DNA of 64,000 bases from Algivirga pacifica (GTDB taxonomy: Bacteria > Bacteroidota > Bacteroidia > Cytophagales > Flammeovirgaceae). Location: NCBI RefSeq assembly GCF_039543525.1, contig NZ_BAABJX010000033.1, forward strand, positions 1 through 64,000, given 5' to 3'. The position numbers and the translations under genes are program-made. Shown one piece after another: positions 36,930-46,001 of the stretch (position 1 is the stretch's first letter; every line of letters begins with the position of its first letter). The notes beneath the pieces are model-generated. The model was not told the origin of the DNA. It did not search any database and saw only the letters and a program-made list of their open reading frames with translations.

Positions 36930-39900
36930 TTAAAATCCAATTTGCGCTCCCAGTACAAATGTCTTTGGTGTTGGGTACAACTGTGCTCCCTGTACACCAG
37001 AGAAGGTGGCACTTTCCGGATCATATCCAGAGAAATCGGTGATTGTAAATAGGTTTTGTGCTGAAGTATACAATCGACAGCTTGACAATCCGATCACTCC
37101 TACTGCTTTCGCAGGAATCGTATACCCTAGCTGAACATTTCTCAATCTCAGGTAAGAAGCATCTTCTACCCAATAGGAGGATACTTCATCATTATTACTC
37201 AGGTTACTCGGAATCGCTCTTGGAGTATCTGAATTGGGATTTGTCTCCGACCAGGCATCCAATACATCCGTAGTCATATTATAGGTATTGTAATACCCCT
37301 GTGTGTAAAACTTGGTCTCATTAAATACCTCATTGCCATAAACTCCTTGTAGTTGAAGAGAGCAATCAAACCCTTTATATTTTGCAGACATAGAGAAACC
37401 ATAAATGATGTCCTGGTTACCGTCTCCAATGAAAGTACGGTCATCATTGGTAATCATTCCATCCGGAACTCCTTCAGGTCCACTGATATCCTTGTATTTG
37501 ATATCTCCCACAGCAGTCCCTGGCAATGGGGTTGGGCCATCGTTCAATTCCTCTTCAGACTTATAAATCCCATCTGCTTGATATCCATAAAGTGCAAATA
37601 GAGAGTTACCAACCTCTATCCTATTTCTAGGTACAAAATAAGAGTTCCCATAGCGTTCAATGGCCTCTAATCCATAAGCCAATTCTTTCACTTCGTTATT
37701 CAACAAGGTTGCGTTGGCACTAATATTATAGGAGAAATCACCTTTTTTATCTCCATATGACAAGTCAAACTCCCATCCTTTGTTCTGTACTTGTCCAGCA
37801 TTCAGGTAAACGGCTCCTACACCTGTCGCTTTAGGCAAGTTGAATCTCAACAAAAGATCCTTAGAGTTTTTGACAAAATAATCTACCGTCAAACTCAAAC
37901 GATTCCTTAGAATTGCCATATCCAAGCCCAAGTTCAATTGCTCCTGTTTCTCCCATACCAAATCTCTATTAGCTACCTGACTTCCCGGAGATACTCCATT
38001 CACTAAAACATTTCCATTAAAAATCGTTTTTGAATTCAAATTAACTACCGATTGTGTCGCACTAGCATTAATTTGATCATTACCCAAATACCCATAACTA
38101 CCTCTTAACTTCAATAGGTCGAAGAAGCCATCTTCCAAAAAGCTTTCCTCACTAATCACCCATCCCAAGGAAGCTGACATAAAATCTTCAAAAGCATTTT
38201 CTGCAGTAAACGCAGAAGAGCCATCTCTACGGTAATTGAACATCGCCAAGTACTTTCCATCGTATCCATAAGAAGCTCTACCAAAATACGAAAGCATTCT
38301 TCTTTGTGAGCGACCACCCTGAAGGTCACTGACACTCTCTGAAGCGTTAATTACTGGGAATGCCTCACTAATGTTTTCTCCTACTACAGAGGTATGTTGA
38401 TAAGATGTTTCATTGGCAATAGCAGAATGCCCCAACAACACGGCTACATCGTGCTTCCCAATCATACGCTTAAAGTTCAGCATATTTTCCAATAAGATAG
38501 ACGACTGATCAGTTCTACGCTCCGTCACTTGCTTGCCATTCTGTATACTAAGGGGTGTTTGCCCATTGCCTAGATCGAACTCAGGAGCAAAGTAACGATT
38601 AAAAGTACCTGCCATGTCCGCTCCTAAACTCAATTTGTAGGAGAAGCCATCAAAAAACTCATACTGTGCATAGACGTTCCCCAGAAAGCGATTAATTCTT
38701 CTGGTGTTTTCAATCAACTCCTGAGCAGCAATAGGGTTCACTTTGTTCAATGCTCCATCACCTGGTTGAGGACCATTAAACCCTCCTACATTGTTTTCAT
38801 TTCTGATGGCTACTGCAGGAGATTGTGACAATGCCCAGTTCAACATTCCTCGGCCATTAACCACATTCTGGTCTCTAAAATTAGAGTGAGAATAATAGAA
38901 TGAGTTACCTAGTTTTAAGTTATTAAAATGGGTATCTGCATTTAATCTTACGGAAGTTCTGGTAAAGCCTGTATTGAGGATCATTCCGTCTTCCTGATAA
39001 TGATTCACTGAAGAAGAGATATTGGTATTCTCCGTACCACTGGTTGTAGAAAGCTCATAGTTTTGAATTCTTGCATCATTCAACAAAGCACTTTGCCAAT
39101 CGGTAGATTCTGTCAGCGTTGTCCCGTCCAAATTAGCAAAGCGTTCCAGTTCTGCATTATCCTGAGCGGCATTCCAAACAGTTTGATAGCCTTGGGCATC
39201 CAACATATCCAGCTTCTTAGAAGGAGTCTGTACACCAGCATACGTATGGAAGTTCACTGCTGTCTTTCCTGCTTTTCCTCTCTTAGTGGTGATAATAATT
39301 ACTCCATTGGCCGCTCTTGCCCCATAAATTGCTGGTGCTGAAGCATCTTTTAATACGTTAATGGATTCAATATCTGATGTATTCAAAGTGGCTAATGCGG
39401 ATCCATTGGTTACAATGACATTGTCAATCACATATAACGGGTTACTTCCCCCTGTGATACTGGATGTACCTCGGATCCTTACATTATGTCCTGCCCCTGG
39501 CTGTCCTGAACTTGAAGTTACCTGTAAACCCGCTACCTGTCCCTGCATGGCTGATGCCATATTGGATACCGGTTGTCCCTCAATGCCTTCGGCTTTGATT
39601 GTCTTCATAGCACCCGTTACATCTTTCTTTTTCTGGGTACCATAACCAATTACCACAATATCATCTAACAACGCCATGGCATTAGGTAATACGACTTTAA
39701 GCTCTTTTTGCCCTGTATAAGGGATTAACTTTGTTTCATATCCTATATAAGAGATTTGCAACACCACATCGCTACTGGATAACTCTAAACTAAAGTTACC
39801 ATCAAAATCAGTGACGGCTCCATAAGTTGTTCCCTGTTCGACTACATTGGCACCGACTAAGGGAATACCACTTGGATCTATTACTTTACCTGTCACAGTC

Positions 39901-39971
39901 TGTCCCATGACATGACCGGAAAATGCTAATAATAGCATGAGAAAAACGGCTAGTTTTCTTTCATTCATCAT
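36930..39971 (-). CDS. SusC/RagA-family TonB-dependent outer-membrane transporter
   Basis: A 1013-residue outer-membrane protein. A signal peptide is followed by a CarboxypepD_reg-like domain (VTGKVIDPSGIPLVGANV, YEVGY-type SYIGYET), a TonB box region (LDDIVVIGYGTQKKKDVTGA), a plug domain (GQVAGLQVTSSSGQPGAG, VRIRGTSS, LYVIDNVI, IESINVLKDASAPAIYGARA) and a ~750-residue beta barrel ending in ...GAQIGF with terminal Phe. With SusD it imports oligosaccharides of the PUL's target. It is the first gene of the row; ~500 bp upstream include a MITE-like repeat, and no sigma/anti-sigma or hybrid two-component regulator lies next to it. Confidence 0.96.
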   Translation of the reverse strand: MMNERKLAVFLMLLLAFSGHVMGQTVTGKVIDPSGIPLVGANVVEQGTTYGAVTDFDGNFSLELSSSDVVLQISYIGYETKLIPYTGQKELKVVLPNAMALLDDIVVIGYGTQKKKDVTGAMKTIKAEGIEGQPVSNMASAMQGQVAGLQVTSSSGQPGAGHNVRIRGTSSITGGSNPLYVIDNVIVTNGSALATLNTSDIESINVLKDASAPAIYGARAANGVIIITTKRGKAGKTAVNFHTYAGVQTPSKKLDMLDAQGYQTVWNAAQDNAELERFANLDGTTLTESTDWQSALLNDARIQNYELSTTSGTENTNISSSVNHYQEDGMILNTGFTRTSVRLNADTHFNNLKLGNSFYYSHSNFRDQNVVNGRGMLNWALSQSPAVAIRNENNVGGFNGPQPGDGALNKVNPIAAQELIENTRRINRFLGNVYAQYEFFDGFSYKLSLGADMAGTFNRYFAPEFDLGNGQTPLSIQNGKQVTERRTDQSSILLENMLNFKRMIGKHDVAVLLGHSAIANETSYQHTSVVGENISEAFPVINASESVSDLQGGRSQRRMLSYFGRASYGYDGKYLAMFNYRRDGSSAFTAENAFEDFMSASLGWVISEESFLEDGFFDLLKLRGSYGYLGNDQINASATQSVVNLNSKTIFNGNVLVNGVSPGSQVANRDLVWEKQEQLNLGLDMAILRNRLSLTVDYFVKNSKDLLLRFNLPKATGVGAVYLNAGQVQNKGWEFDLSYGDKKGDFSYNISANATLLNNEVKELAYGLEAIERYGNSYFVPRNRIEVGNSLFALYGYQADGIYKSEEELNDGPTPLPGTAVGDIKYKDISGPEGVPDGMITNDDRTFIGDGNQDIIYGFSMSAKYKGFDCSLQLQGVYGNEVFNETKFYTQGYYNTYNMTTDVLDAWSETNPNSDTPRAIPSNLSNNDEVSSYWVEDASYLRLRNVQLGYTIPAKAVGVIGLSSCRLYTSAQNLFTITDFSGYDPESATFSGVQGAQLYPTPKTFVLGAQIGF

Positions 39972-40134
39972 ATTCGTATCGAGAAGTAATAAAAATTATT
40001 TAAGTACATGTCGAATGATATCCTTCGATCATTTGTACCGAAAAGTGCCCATAAAATCCCCTCCTGAACTACGATTTTTAAAATTCGGATAAAAATAAGT
40101 GTCATTTATACAGCAAAAATAGTGTTTTCTTCCT

Positions 40135-40309
40135 ACTAGTGGTCCAAACACTAAGTTTTCTGATAGAAATAAAGGAGCTACTTCCATATGGATAAAGGAG
40201 GAAGGATAAAGGAGTAGAAACCCCTGAATAGCAATCCTTCATCCTTCATCCTTAAACCCCTTGACAGTAGCACTTAACTATAAGTTTACTTGGCGTTTAG
40301 TCCACTAGT
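40135..40309. repeat. MITE-like element, CTAGTGG family, copy 1
   Basis: The ends CTAGTGGTCCAAACACTAAG and (as complement) CTAGTGGACTAAACGCCAAG are ~20-bp imperfect inverted repeats. The interior holds GGATAAAGGAGGAAGGATAA-type heptamers and their complement (CCTTCATCCTTCATCCTT), forming a hairpin. The rest of 39972-40472 contains the leader of susC, for which no promoter was recognised, and the terminator at 40414-40445. Confidence 0.8.
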
Positions 40310-40413
40310 GAATTAATTTTCAATTTTTTAATTAGAGTGAATCACCCAAAAAAGCTACTGGACTAGTTCTAGCGTATCTTAATTATTGAAAATTATCAGA
40401 TGACATCATAAAA

Positions 40414-40445
40414 AAAATGTTGCCCCAACTTGTGAGCAACATTTT
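40414..40445. terminator. Terminator of the rhamnose operon
   Basis: AAAATGTTGC (40414-40423) and GCAACATTTT (40436-40445) form a 10-bp stem with a flanking run of T on the minus strand, 28 bp beyond the last gene of the rhaI operon. Confidence 0.75.
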
Positions 40446-40472
40446 ATTAACCTAATCCAAAAACACATTCAA

Positions 40473-40652
40473 CTAATCTCTTTTATTAATCCACCAGGGT
40501 GCAGTGACTATCCATAGTAAACTTCCCCACAACATGAACTGCTGATACCGGTCCATAGGTATCCAATCATAAAACAACAAGAAGGCGGGAAGAATGGTCG
40601 CCACCAAACCAACGTAGGAAAGTGGCTTTAGGAGATACTTAATTATATTCAT
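40473..40652 (-). CDS. 59-residue membrane protein encoded with the permease
   Basis: A small protein with two probable membrane helices (SYVGLVATILPAFLLFYDWI and QFMLWGSLLWIVTAPWWI) and a basic C-terminal tail (NKRD). No family name is recognised. The ATG at 40652 (MNIIKYLLKPLSY) overlaps the end of the permease gene by 14 bp, so the two are made together. A start further upstream (40715) would lie deep in the permease frame and is rejected. Small two-helix partners are known for other cation-coupled transporters, so an accessory subunit is possible (inference). Confidence 0.7.
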   Translation of the reverse strand: MNIIKYLLKPLSYVGLVATILPAFLLFYDWIPMDRYQQFMLWGSLLWIVTAPWWINKRD

Positions 40653-42069
40653 TGACTTGTAATTTTTTTGATGATACTGCTTCCATTCGTTGCTGTGCTT
40701 TTGTCGCCAAAACATATACTACAAGGCCTATGACCCATCCAGGAATGGCCGCAAAGAAGTAGAAATCAAATGAAAACAGATAGTATATAAGATAAGAGCC
40801 TGCAATCGCCACCACCCAGGTTACCCAAACTGAAGGGTTGTATTTCAGTTGTTTTTTCTCAGCCCAATTAGAGAGCATTCCTAACTTTGGAAGAAGAAAT
40901 ATATCTGCAAAAACAATTGCACCTATAGGAGTTGCACATAAAGCATATATTCCTAAAAACTGGTCTAACTTGGCAACTATGGCAGGAAAACAAGCTAAAA
41001 TAGTCATCAAGATGCCTACTGCCAGTGTAATTTTCCATCGAGGTACTTGGGGCATTAATCCTTGTATCGCCAAGCCTGAGCGGTAAATCGTAGGATTTGC
41101 CGTCGTCCATCCTGCGATAACGACACAAAGCAACCCCGCCACTCCTGCTCCCATATAAGCAATTTGCCCGGGAGATGGGTTATCAATGCCATTTTTAAGT
41201 GCTACCGCACAAAGGATTCCTGATGCCACCCATGCCATATAATGCCCGATAAACATTCCAAATGCAGAAGCGATCCCATAAGATGCTTTTTTTGCATACC
41301 GATAAATTGACATATCTGCCAACCCCATATGCATCGCACTATTACACAACCAGGCAAATATCATAATATGCCAAAAGGTATACTTGGTCTGTCCTTCTAC
41401 TGGGGTACCACTCCATATCTCATTTTGGGCAACTGCCATAAAATCACTCCAATTTTTCACCCCTAAAGAAGGGAGCATCGCTACCCCTGCCGACAAAAAG
41501 ACAAAAGGCATCCAAGGAGCAAAGATATTTGCAAACTTGGATACACGGTCAAATCCAAAAGTAGCCACTACAGCGATTACCATACCGATAACAAAGATAA
41601 TAGCCACCCACAAAGGGTTTTCCGGGTATAAGTCTGTCAACCCAGGCCCTTTCAAGTTCAAGACAATCCCAATAGCCGAAGCTGAAACTCCTACCATGGC
41701 TGCAGCCGTAACACCAAAAAGTAATCCATTCACACTGTTGTAAATACTCACCACTCCCTTACCACTGATCCGTTCCAATTGGTAAAAAATTGTTGTCCTG
41801 GTTTTTACTGCCGCAGGAGCACAAAGCAATACCCAACTTAGGGTTGCCAGAATATTTCCGACCAATAACCCCCAGAACACATCGACCGCTGCAGCACCGT
41901 GCAAAACAAACAAAGGTCCTATCACAAATTCAGTCCCAGCAATATGTTCCCCGGAAACCATTCCTACAAAGCTTTTAAACCCCTTGACTTTTGAAGGAGG
42001 TACCGATTCTCGTTCATACTCATTGACGCTTCCAGCTGATTCCTGTAAAAATGTCTTTATTCTTTTCAT
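40639..42069 (-). CDS. NCS1-type permease (purine/cytosine permease-like), candidate sugar transporter
   Basis: A 476-residue inner-membrane protein with about 12 helices and the pattern of the nucleobase:cation symporter-1 family: FVGMVSGEHIAGTEFVIGPL, GLLVGNILATLSWVL, FYQLERISGKGVVSIYNSVN, and WTTANPTIYRSGLAIQ in the eighth helix region. NCS1 members take up purines, pyrimidines, allantoin or vitamins. This one sits in an operon with rhamnose isomerase and a sugar kinase, so rhamnose or a related molecule is the more likely cargo; that is inference from context. The gene starts 82 bp after the kinase stop and overlaps the small membrane protein gene. Confidence 0.8.
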   Translation of the reverse strand: MKRIKTFLQESAGSVNEYERESVPPSKVKGFKSFVGMVSGEHIAGTEFVIGPLFVLHGAAAVDVFWGLLVGNILATLSWVLLCAPAAVKTRTTIFYQLERISGKGVVSIYNSVNGLLFGVTAAAMVGVSASAIGIVLNLKGPGLTDLYPENPLWVAIIFVIGMVIAVVATFGFDRVSKFANIFAPWMPFVFLSAGVAMLPSLGVKNWSDFMAVAQNEIWSGTPVEGQTKYTFWHIMIFAWLCNSAMHMGLADMSIYRYAKKASYGIASAFGMFIGHYMAWVASGILCAVALKNGIDNPSPGQIAYMGAGVAGLLCVVIAGWTTANPTIYRSGLAIQGLMPQVPRWKITLAVGILMTILACFPAIVAKLDQFLGIYALCATPIGAIVFADIFLLPKLGMLSNWAEKKQLKYNPSVWVTWVVAIAGSYLIYYLFSFDFYFFAAIPGWVIGLVVYVLATKAQQRMEAVSSKKLQVNEYN

Positions 42070-42151
42070 ATGTGTTATTGTTAATTATCCTTCTCAAACA
42101 GTTGATTTTTTCTATTAGAAAACTTCTAATTTCAAAATCCACAGAAGGTCC

Positions 42152-43540
42152 TTAGGTAAACGTGACCTCTTCCTCAACCCATTGGTACACCTTCTCCTCC
42201 TCAAATGCCCTATCATTGACCAATATAGCGGCTCCTATAGCAGAAGCATTCCCAAAAACACTCGCCTTAATTGAAAATTCTGGCAACATCCCCTTCAATA
42301 ATCTCAGATACACTTTATTATGGATAAACCCACCATCCACATAAATGTGTCTAATCGATTGGCCTTCCAAAACAAGTCGCAGAGAGGCTACCTGTAAAGT
42401 CACCAACTCATGCATTAAATGTAGATAGGCCTCTTCATAGCACTCAAAAGAAGAGAAATCAACTTCCCCTTGATTATTGAAATCATAAACATCCGGACGG
42501 AGGTAAGAAAAATTCCAACGGAAATATTGTACAGGCTGTTGAAAACTAGTAGGAATGACCATCTCATTTTGAGAAGAAAAGCCATGATGATAATCTTTCT
42601 CCTTACCAAAATAGTCTGCTAACTTCTTTTCCTGAAGCGCATATTCTTTACCTAGCATTAAACGAGATGCCTTAACACTTTTCCCTTCCGGAGACAAAAA
42701 AAGAAGACAGTCTTTATGCAATTCCTCTAACGTTAGTACCTGATGGTTGAAAGGGTTCATACAGATACTCCACGTTCCCGTACTAATCAAAACGAAAGGC
42801 TCCTGCAGTGACCGGTAAGGAAGTAATGCAGCAGAACTATCGTGTATTCCCATCCCTACTTTTACGGATTGTCCCCACACTTTTACAAATCTGTACGGAA
42901 CGGAGGCTTCTACCTCAGGCCACGTAATCTCTGGTAAGGCTTTTTCCAGCCATTTTGCCATTTGCTGCGCCCTAAAATCCCACATCCCGGTATGACACCC
43001 CAAGGAGGTATACTCCTGTACCATTTCCCCTGTCATTAAGTAGTGAAAATATTGAGGTAGATGAAGCACATAGTTTACTTGCCTATACTGTGCAGGCTTT
43101 TCCTGCTTAAGCCACAATAATTGATTTCCTGAGTTGAGCATTCCCATAAAAGGACTAGAGGTTTCCTTCTCGAACTGCTCTTTTCCACCTTCAAAAAAAG
43201 TAAACAACCATTTTTTTGAATACTCAGGAAAAGGCTTGAGATAGTTATACATAGGCAAAAGCTCCCTTTTGCCTTGATCCAACAATACAAAAGAAGCCCC
43301 ATAGGTGGAGAAATTCATGCCTACCACAACATAGACAGGATGAGAAAAATAAAACTGACTACGTTCCTTGACCCACGTCTTCAACAGTTTTAGGTCTTCT
43401 GTTGGAAATCCCTCTTCGTCTTTTTGCTCTGGAAAACGTTGGTACTCCTTCTCCACTACAGCATACTCCCGGTCAAATACAAATAGTTTCTTATTCGTCT
43501 TACCAATATCGAATACCAGAATAACTTCCTTTCTACTCAT
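42152..43540 (-). CDS. FGGY-family carbohydrate kinase, probable L-rhamnulokinase
   Basis: A 462-residue sugar kinase. The phosphate-binding start VILVFDIGKTNKKLFVFD, a substrate-side segment FSTYGASFVLLDQ, the catalytic-Asp region VGMGIHDSSAALLPY, and the adenosine part YVDGGFIHNKVYLRLL are all visible. It would phosphorylate L-rhamnulose at O1 in the cytoplasm. It is rather divergent from E. coli RhaB but matches the kinase type found next to RhaI-type isomerases. Its ATG overlaps the stop of rhaI by 4 bp, so the two are translationally coupled. Fuculokinase or another deoxy-ketose kinase cannot be excluded by sequence alone. Confidence 0.85.
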   Translation of the reverse strand: MSRKEVILVFDIGKTNKKLFVFDREYAVVEKEYQRFPEQKDEEGFPTEDLKLLKTWVKERSQFYFSHPVYVVVGMNFSTYGASFVLLDQGKRELLPMYNYLKPFPEYSKKWLFTFFEGGKEQFEKETSSPFMGMLNSGNQLLWLKQEKPAQYRQVNYVLHLPQYFHYLMTGEMVQEYTSLGCHTGMWDFRAQQMAKWLEKALPEITWPEVEASVPYRFVKVWGQSVKVGMGIHDSSAALLPYRSLQEPFVLISTGTWSICMNPFNHQVLTLEELHKDCLLFLSPEGKSVKASRLMLGKEYALQEKKLADYFGKEKDYHHGFSSQNEMVIPTSFQQPVQYFRWNFSYLRPDVYDFNNQGEVDFSSFECYEEAYLHLMHELVTLQVASLRLVLEGQSIRHIYVDGGFIHNKVYLRLLKGMLPEFSIKASVFGNASAIGAAILVNDRAFEEEKVYQWVEEEVTFT

Positions 43541-44814
43541 AGTCCAGATGCCTTAACGTACAACCCTCTTTTCTCGATCAATTGCTCTCGCAATTGATAC
43601 TGACGGTAATATTGTAATGGATCATAAGCTCCTCCCTCCTGTATTCTTGCCTCTGCCACTACAGGGCGAACATCCGTGCGATAAGCATCCTGAAGGATTT
43701 CCTGTGCATACGTTACATCATTGGCCAACTGTGTTTCTTTCAGCGCTTTATAATCTACCATCAAAGCCTGTGCATAAGCTAACATGATGGCCTCCACGGA
43801 CTGTAAAATATCTTCCAGAGGATCTTTGATATTATGACTGGCATCAATCATCCACGCCAAGGAAAGCGAAGGGTTATCCTTCATACCTTTCACCAGCTCA
43901 CAAAAAATAAGGAAGAGTTGATAGGGCTTCAGTGCCCCTACGGTTAAATCATCGTCCCCATATTTGGAATCATTGAAATGAAATCCTGCCAACTTATTCT
44001 TGTAAATCAAAGTTGCTACAATCTGTTCTATATTGGTATTGGGCAGATGATGCCCCAGGTCTACTAACGTCTTAGCTTTTGGCCCTAAGCTTTCCGCCAA
44101 TAGATAAGATGTCCCCCAGTCACTGATGACAGTGCTATAAAAATTAGGTTCATAGGGCTTATACTCTATAAACATTTGCCAGTCTTCCGGCAAATAATCA
44201 TACACTTCTCGAAGGGATTCTTCCACACGCTGCAACGCTTCTTTGAAGTCCAATTGCCCGGGAAAGCTAGCCCCATCTGACAACCATACGGTCAACGACT
44301 TGGACCCCACCAATTGTCCTTGATCAATCACCTCTTTCATATGTGCTATCGCTTGATTTCTCACCGCTTTGTCTACATGACAAAGAGAGCCAAACTTATA
44401 AGATAGAGATTGTCCCTCTTGATCCTGAAAAGTATTGCTATTGACTGCATCAAAAAGAATTTCATATTGAGCAGCCTCCTCCCTGATTGTCTGAATTTCG
44501 TCCTCAGACAAGGTATCCCAAGGAATATGGAGAGAGATGGCTCCACTGGAACGATTTAGCTGATGCAAAATTCCTACATCCTGTATTTTTTGTTGTAAAT
44601 CCCCGGGCTCTCCCGCTCCTGAAAATCTACCAAAGCGGGTTCCTCCTGTTCCTAAGGCCCAACTAGGAATGGCAACCTGAAATGTTTTTAGCTGTTGAAC
44701 AATATCCAATAGCTGATCATCTGTTATGTTTCGAGATACTTTCAAATAGTCTAGCGCCTTGAGGTGCTGCAAACGATAGCTCTCATTAAATGAATTAATA
44801 TCTTTTAACTGCAT
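43537..44814 (-). CDS. rhaI: L-rhamnose isomerase (RhaI type)
   Basis: A 425-residue TIM-barrel isomerase of the Pseudomonas-type RhaI family, interconverting L-rhamnose and L-rhamnulose with divalent metal. Recognisable parts are the N-terminal LKTFQVAIPSWALGTGGTRF and FSGAGEPGD, the metal ligands in LPEDWQMFIEYKPYEP (Glu), TLVDLGHHLPNTN (Asp, His) and FHFNDSKYGDDDL (Asp residues), and the KYGDDDLTVG loop. The ATG at 44814 (MQLKDINSFNESY) is preferred; an upstream start at 44859 adds 15 residues of no recognised type. It is the first gene of the rhaI-kinase-permease operon. The rhamnose assignment is supported by rhaEW elsewhere in the window. Confidence 0.88.
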   Translation of the reverse strand: MQLKDINSFNESYRLQHLKALDYLKVSRNITDDQLLDIVQQLKTFQVAIPSWALGTGGTRFGRFSGAGEPGDLQQKIQDVGILHQLNRSSGAISLHIPWDTLSEDEIQTIREEAAQYEILFDAVNSNTFQDQEGQSLSYKFGSLCHVDKAVRNQAIAHMKEVIDQGQLVGSKSLTVWLSDGASFPGQLDFKEALQRVEESLREVYDYLPEDWQMFIEYKPYEPNFYSTVISDWGTSYLLAESLGPKAKTLVDLGHHLPNTNIEQIVATLIYKNKLAGFHFNDSKYGDDDLTVGALKPYQLFLIFCELVKGMKDNPSLSLAWMIDASHNIKDPLEDILQSVEAIMLAYAQALMVDYKALKETQLANDVTYAQEILQDAYRTDVRPVVAEARIQEGGAYDPLQYYRQYQLREQLIEKRGLYVKASGL

Positions 44815-44984
44815 GGTGTAAAACAATCTACTTATACTAACATGACATGGAACCTCCATGTGTTATTTTCACGATGCAACAAGATATTTTAATCAGGACT
44901 GAAACTTATTTCATTTCTTGAATCAAGAGGATTTTCAAGAAAGTAAAAGGAAAGGAATCACTTCAGGAGTTTTTTTTAGACAAA

Positions 44985-45012
44985 AAAAACCTCATTAAAA
45001 ATGAGGCTCTTT
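44985..45012 (-). terminator. Terminator-like hairpin in the rhaI upstream region
   Basis: On the minus strand GCCTCATTTTTAATGAGG is followed by eight T. It lies ~170 bp upstream of rhaI, where no minus-strand gene precedes it. It may be a leader attenuator or block incoming transcription. Elsewhere in 44815-45580 there are the MITE-like copy at 45201-45382, hairpins at 45459-45545 and no convincing gene. Confidence 0.5.
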
Positions 45013-45200
45013 CTTTATAAATATGAAAATGAAAAAGATTATAATCGCAGCTAAACTATATGAGTATACGATTTTTTAGACTTTTCGGCTAACAGTTTCT
45101 GTCCCAATCCGTAATGGTGTACTTTTTTTGTACAAATCAAACCTTTTACCCTTGGCGTAAGTCAAGAAAAGTCCGTGATAATACAAATTAGATATGAATG

Positions 45201-45382
45201 ACTAGTGAACTGAACGCCAAGTAAACTTATAGTTAAGAGCTATTTTTAAGGGGTTTAAGGAAGAAGGATAAAGGAATAGGAACCTATGGATGGTAATCCT
45301 TTATCCTTCTTCCTTCCTCCTTTATCCATTTGGAAGTAGCACCTTTATTTCTATCAGAACACTTAGTGTTTAGACCACTAGT
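45201..45382. repeat. MITE-like element, CTAGTGG family, copy 2 (inverted)
   Basis: It is bounded by ACTAGT on both sides. As reverse complement it matches 40135-40309 throughout: ACTTAGTGTTTAGACCACTAG at the far end (as CTAGTGGTC...AAG in the other copy), GGATAAAGGAGGAAGG in the centre and CTATAAGTTTACTTGGCGTT at the other end. Confidence 0.8.
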
Positions 45383-45458
45383 CATACTTCAGCGTAGCAA
45401 TTTACTTTGGTTGAATGCTATTGGTGAAACGAGGGACCGTCCCTGCCCGTTAATGTCT

Positions 45459-45545
45459 GGGCGACCACACGGGGTCGCCCCTACTACGTTTTACGTTTTA
45501 CGTTTTACCTTTTATCTTTGTGAGGGCGACCACGTGGGATCGCCC
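45459..45545. repeat. Two GGGCGACC hairpins with TTTTACG heptamers between
   Basis: Hairpins GGGCGACC..GGGGTCGCCC (45459-45480) and GGGCGACC..GGGATCGCCC (45524-45545) flank TTTTACG x3, TTTTACC and TTTTATC. A related GTGCCC / GGGCAC hairpin with CTTTTAC heptamers lies before the DUF5996 gene at 61425-61480. Confidence 0.75.
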
Positions 45546-45580
45546 CCACCTTTTTATATTTATTATAATTAACACTAAAC

Positions 45581-45931
45581 ATGGCTAAGAAAGTCTACTA
45601 CCTATCCACTTGTGACACTTGCAAAAGAATCATGAAGGCGCTTCCTCTGGAAGATTTTGAACAGCAAGATATTAAGCATGAAGCCATCACTCAAGAACAA
45701 CTAGAGGAAATGCATGCGCTATCAGGGAGTTACGAAAGTCTATTCAATCGTCGTTCCAGACAATATGCGGCAAGAGACCTTAAAAACCAGAACCTATCTG
45801 AGGATGACTACAAACAATTGATTTTGGAAGAATATACCTTCCTAAAACGTCCGGTCTTCTTAGTCGATGGAGAGATTTTTATAGGAAACAGCAAAAAAGT
45901 TGTGGAATCCCTAGGGGTAAAGCTTGGGTAA
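45581..45931 (+). CDS. ArsC/Spx-family protein
   Basis: A 116-residue thioredoxin-fold protein of the arsenate reductase (ArsC/Spx/YffB) family. The N-terminal VYYLSTCDTCKRIMKAL holds the CxxC-type site (Cys at about 11 and 14), and the typical FLKRPVFLVDGEIFIGN lies near the C terminus, with the family's Arg-Pro element. Members are glutathione-dependent oxidoreductases, arsenate reductases or RNA-polymerase-binding regulators; which applies is not clear. The length is typical. No arsenic resistance genes are nearby. It lies upstream of ruvX and def on the same strand, 70 bp away. Confidence 0.85.
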   Translation: MAKKVYYLSTCDTCKRIMKALPLEDFEQQDIKHEAITQEQLEEMHALSGSYESLFNRRSRQYAARDLKNQNLSEDDYKQLILEEYTFLKRPVFLVDGEIFIGNSKKVVESLGVKLG

Positions 45932-45956
45932 CTATGCATATCCCTATAAATTCTTG

Positions 45957-45964
45957 TACCTTTG
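45957..45964 (+). promoter_or_regulatory. Putative Bacteroidota -7 promoter element upstream of ruvX
   Basis: TACCTTTG matches the TAnnTTTG -7 consensus of Bacteroidota. It lies 38 bp before the ruvX start, leaving a short leader. No clear TTG -33 element is seen at the usual distance. Confidence 0.4.
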
Positions 45965-46001
45965 TAAGAAAACAGAAAGATTCAAAGTTTAACATACAGG
46001 A

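Noticed and set aside
36930..39971. SusC-linked sigma/anti-sigma regulation
   Set aside because: The transporter lacks an obvious extra N-terminal signalling domain and no sigma or anti-sigma gene is next to it.
45023..45079. 18-codon peptide upstream on the plus strand (MKMKKIIIAAKLYEYTIF)
   Set aside because: Too short, not near a gene on the same strand that it could lead, and adjacent to a terminator-like hairpin.
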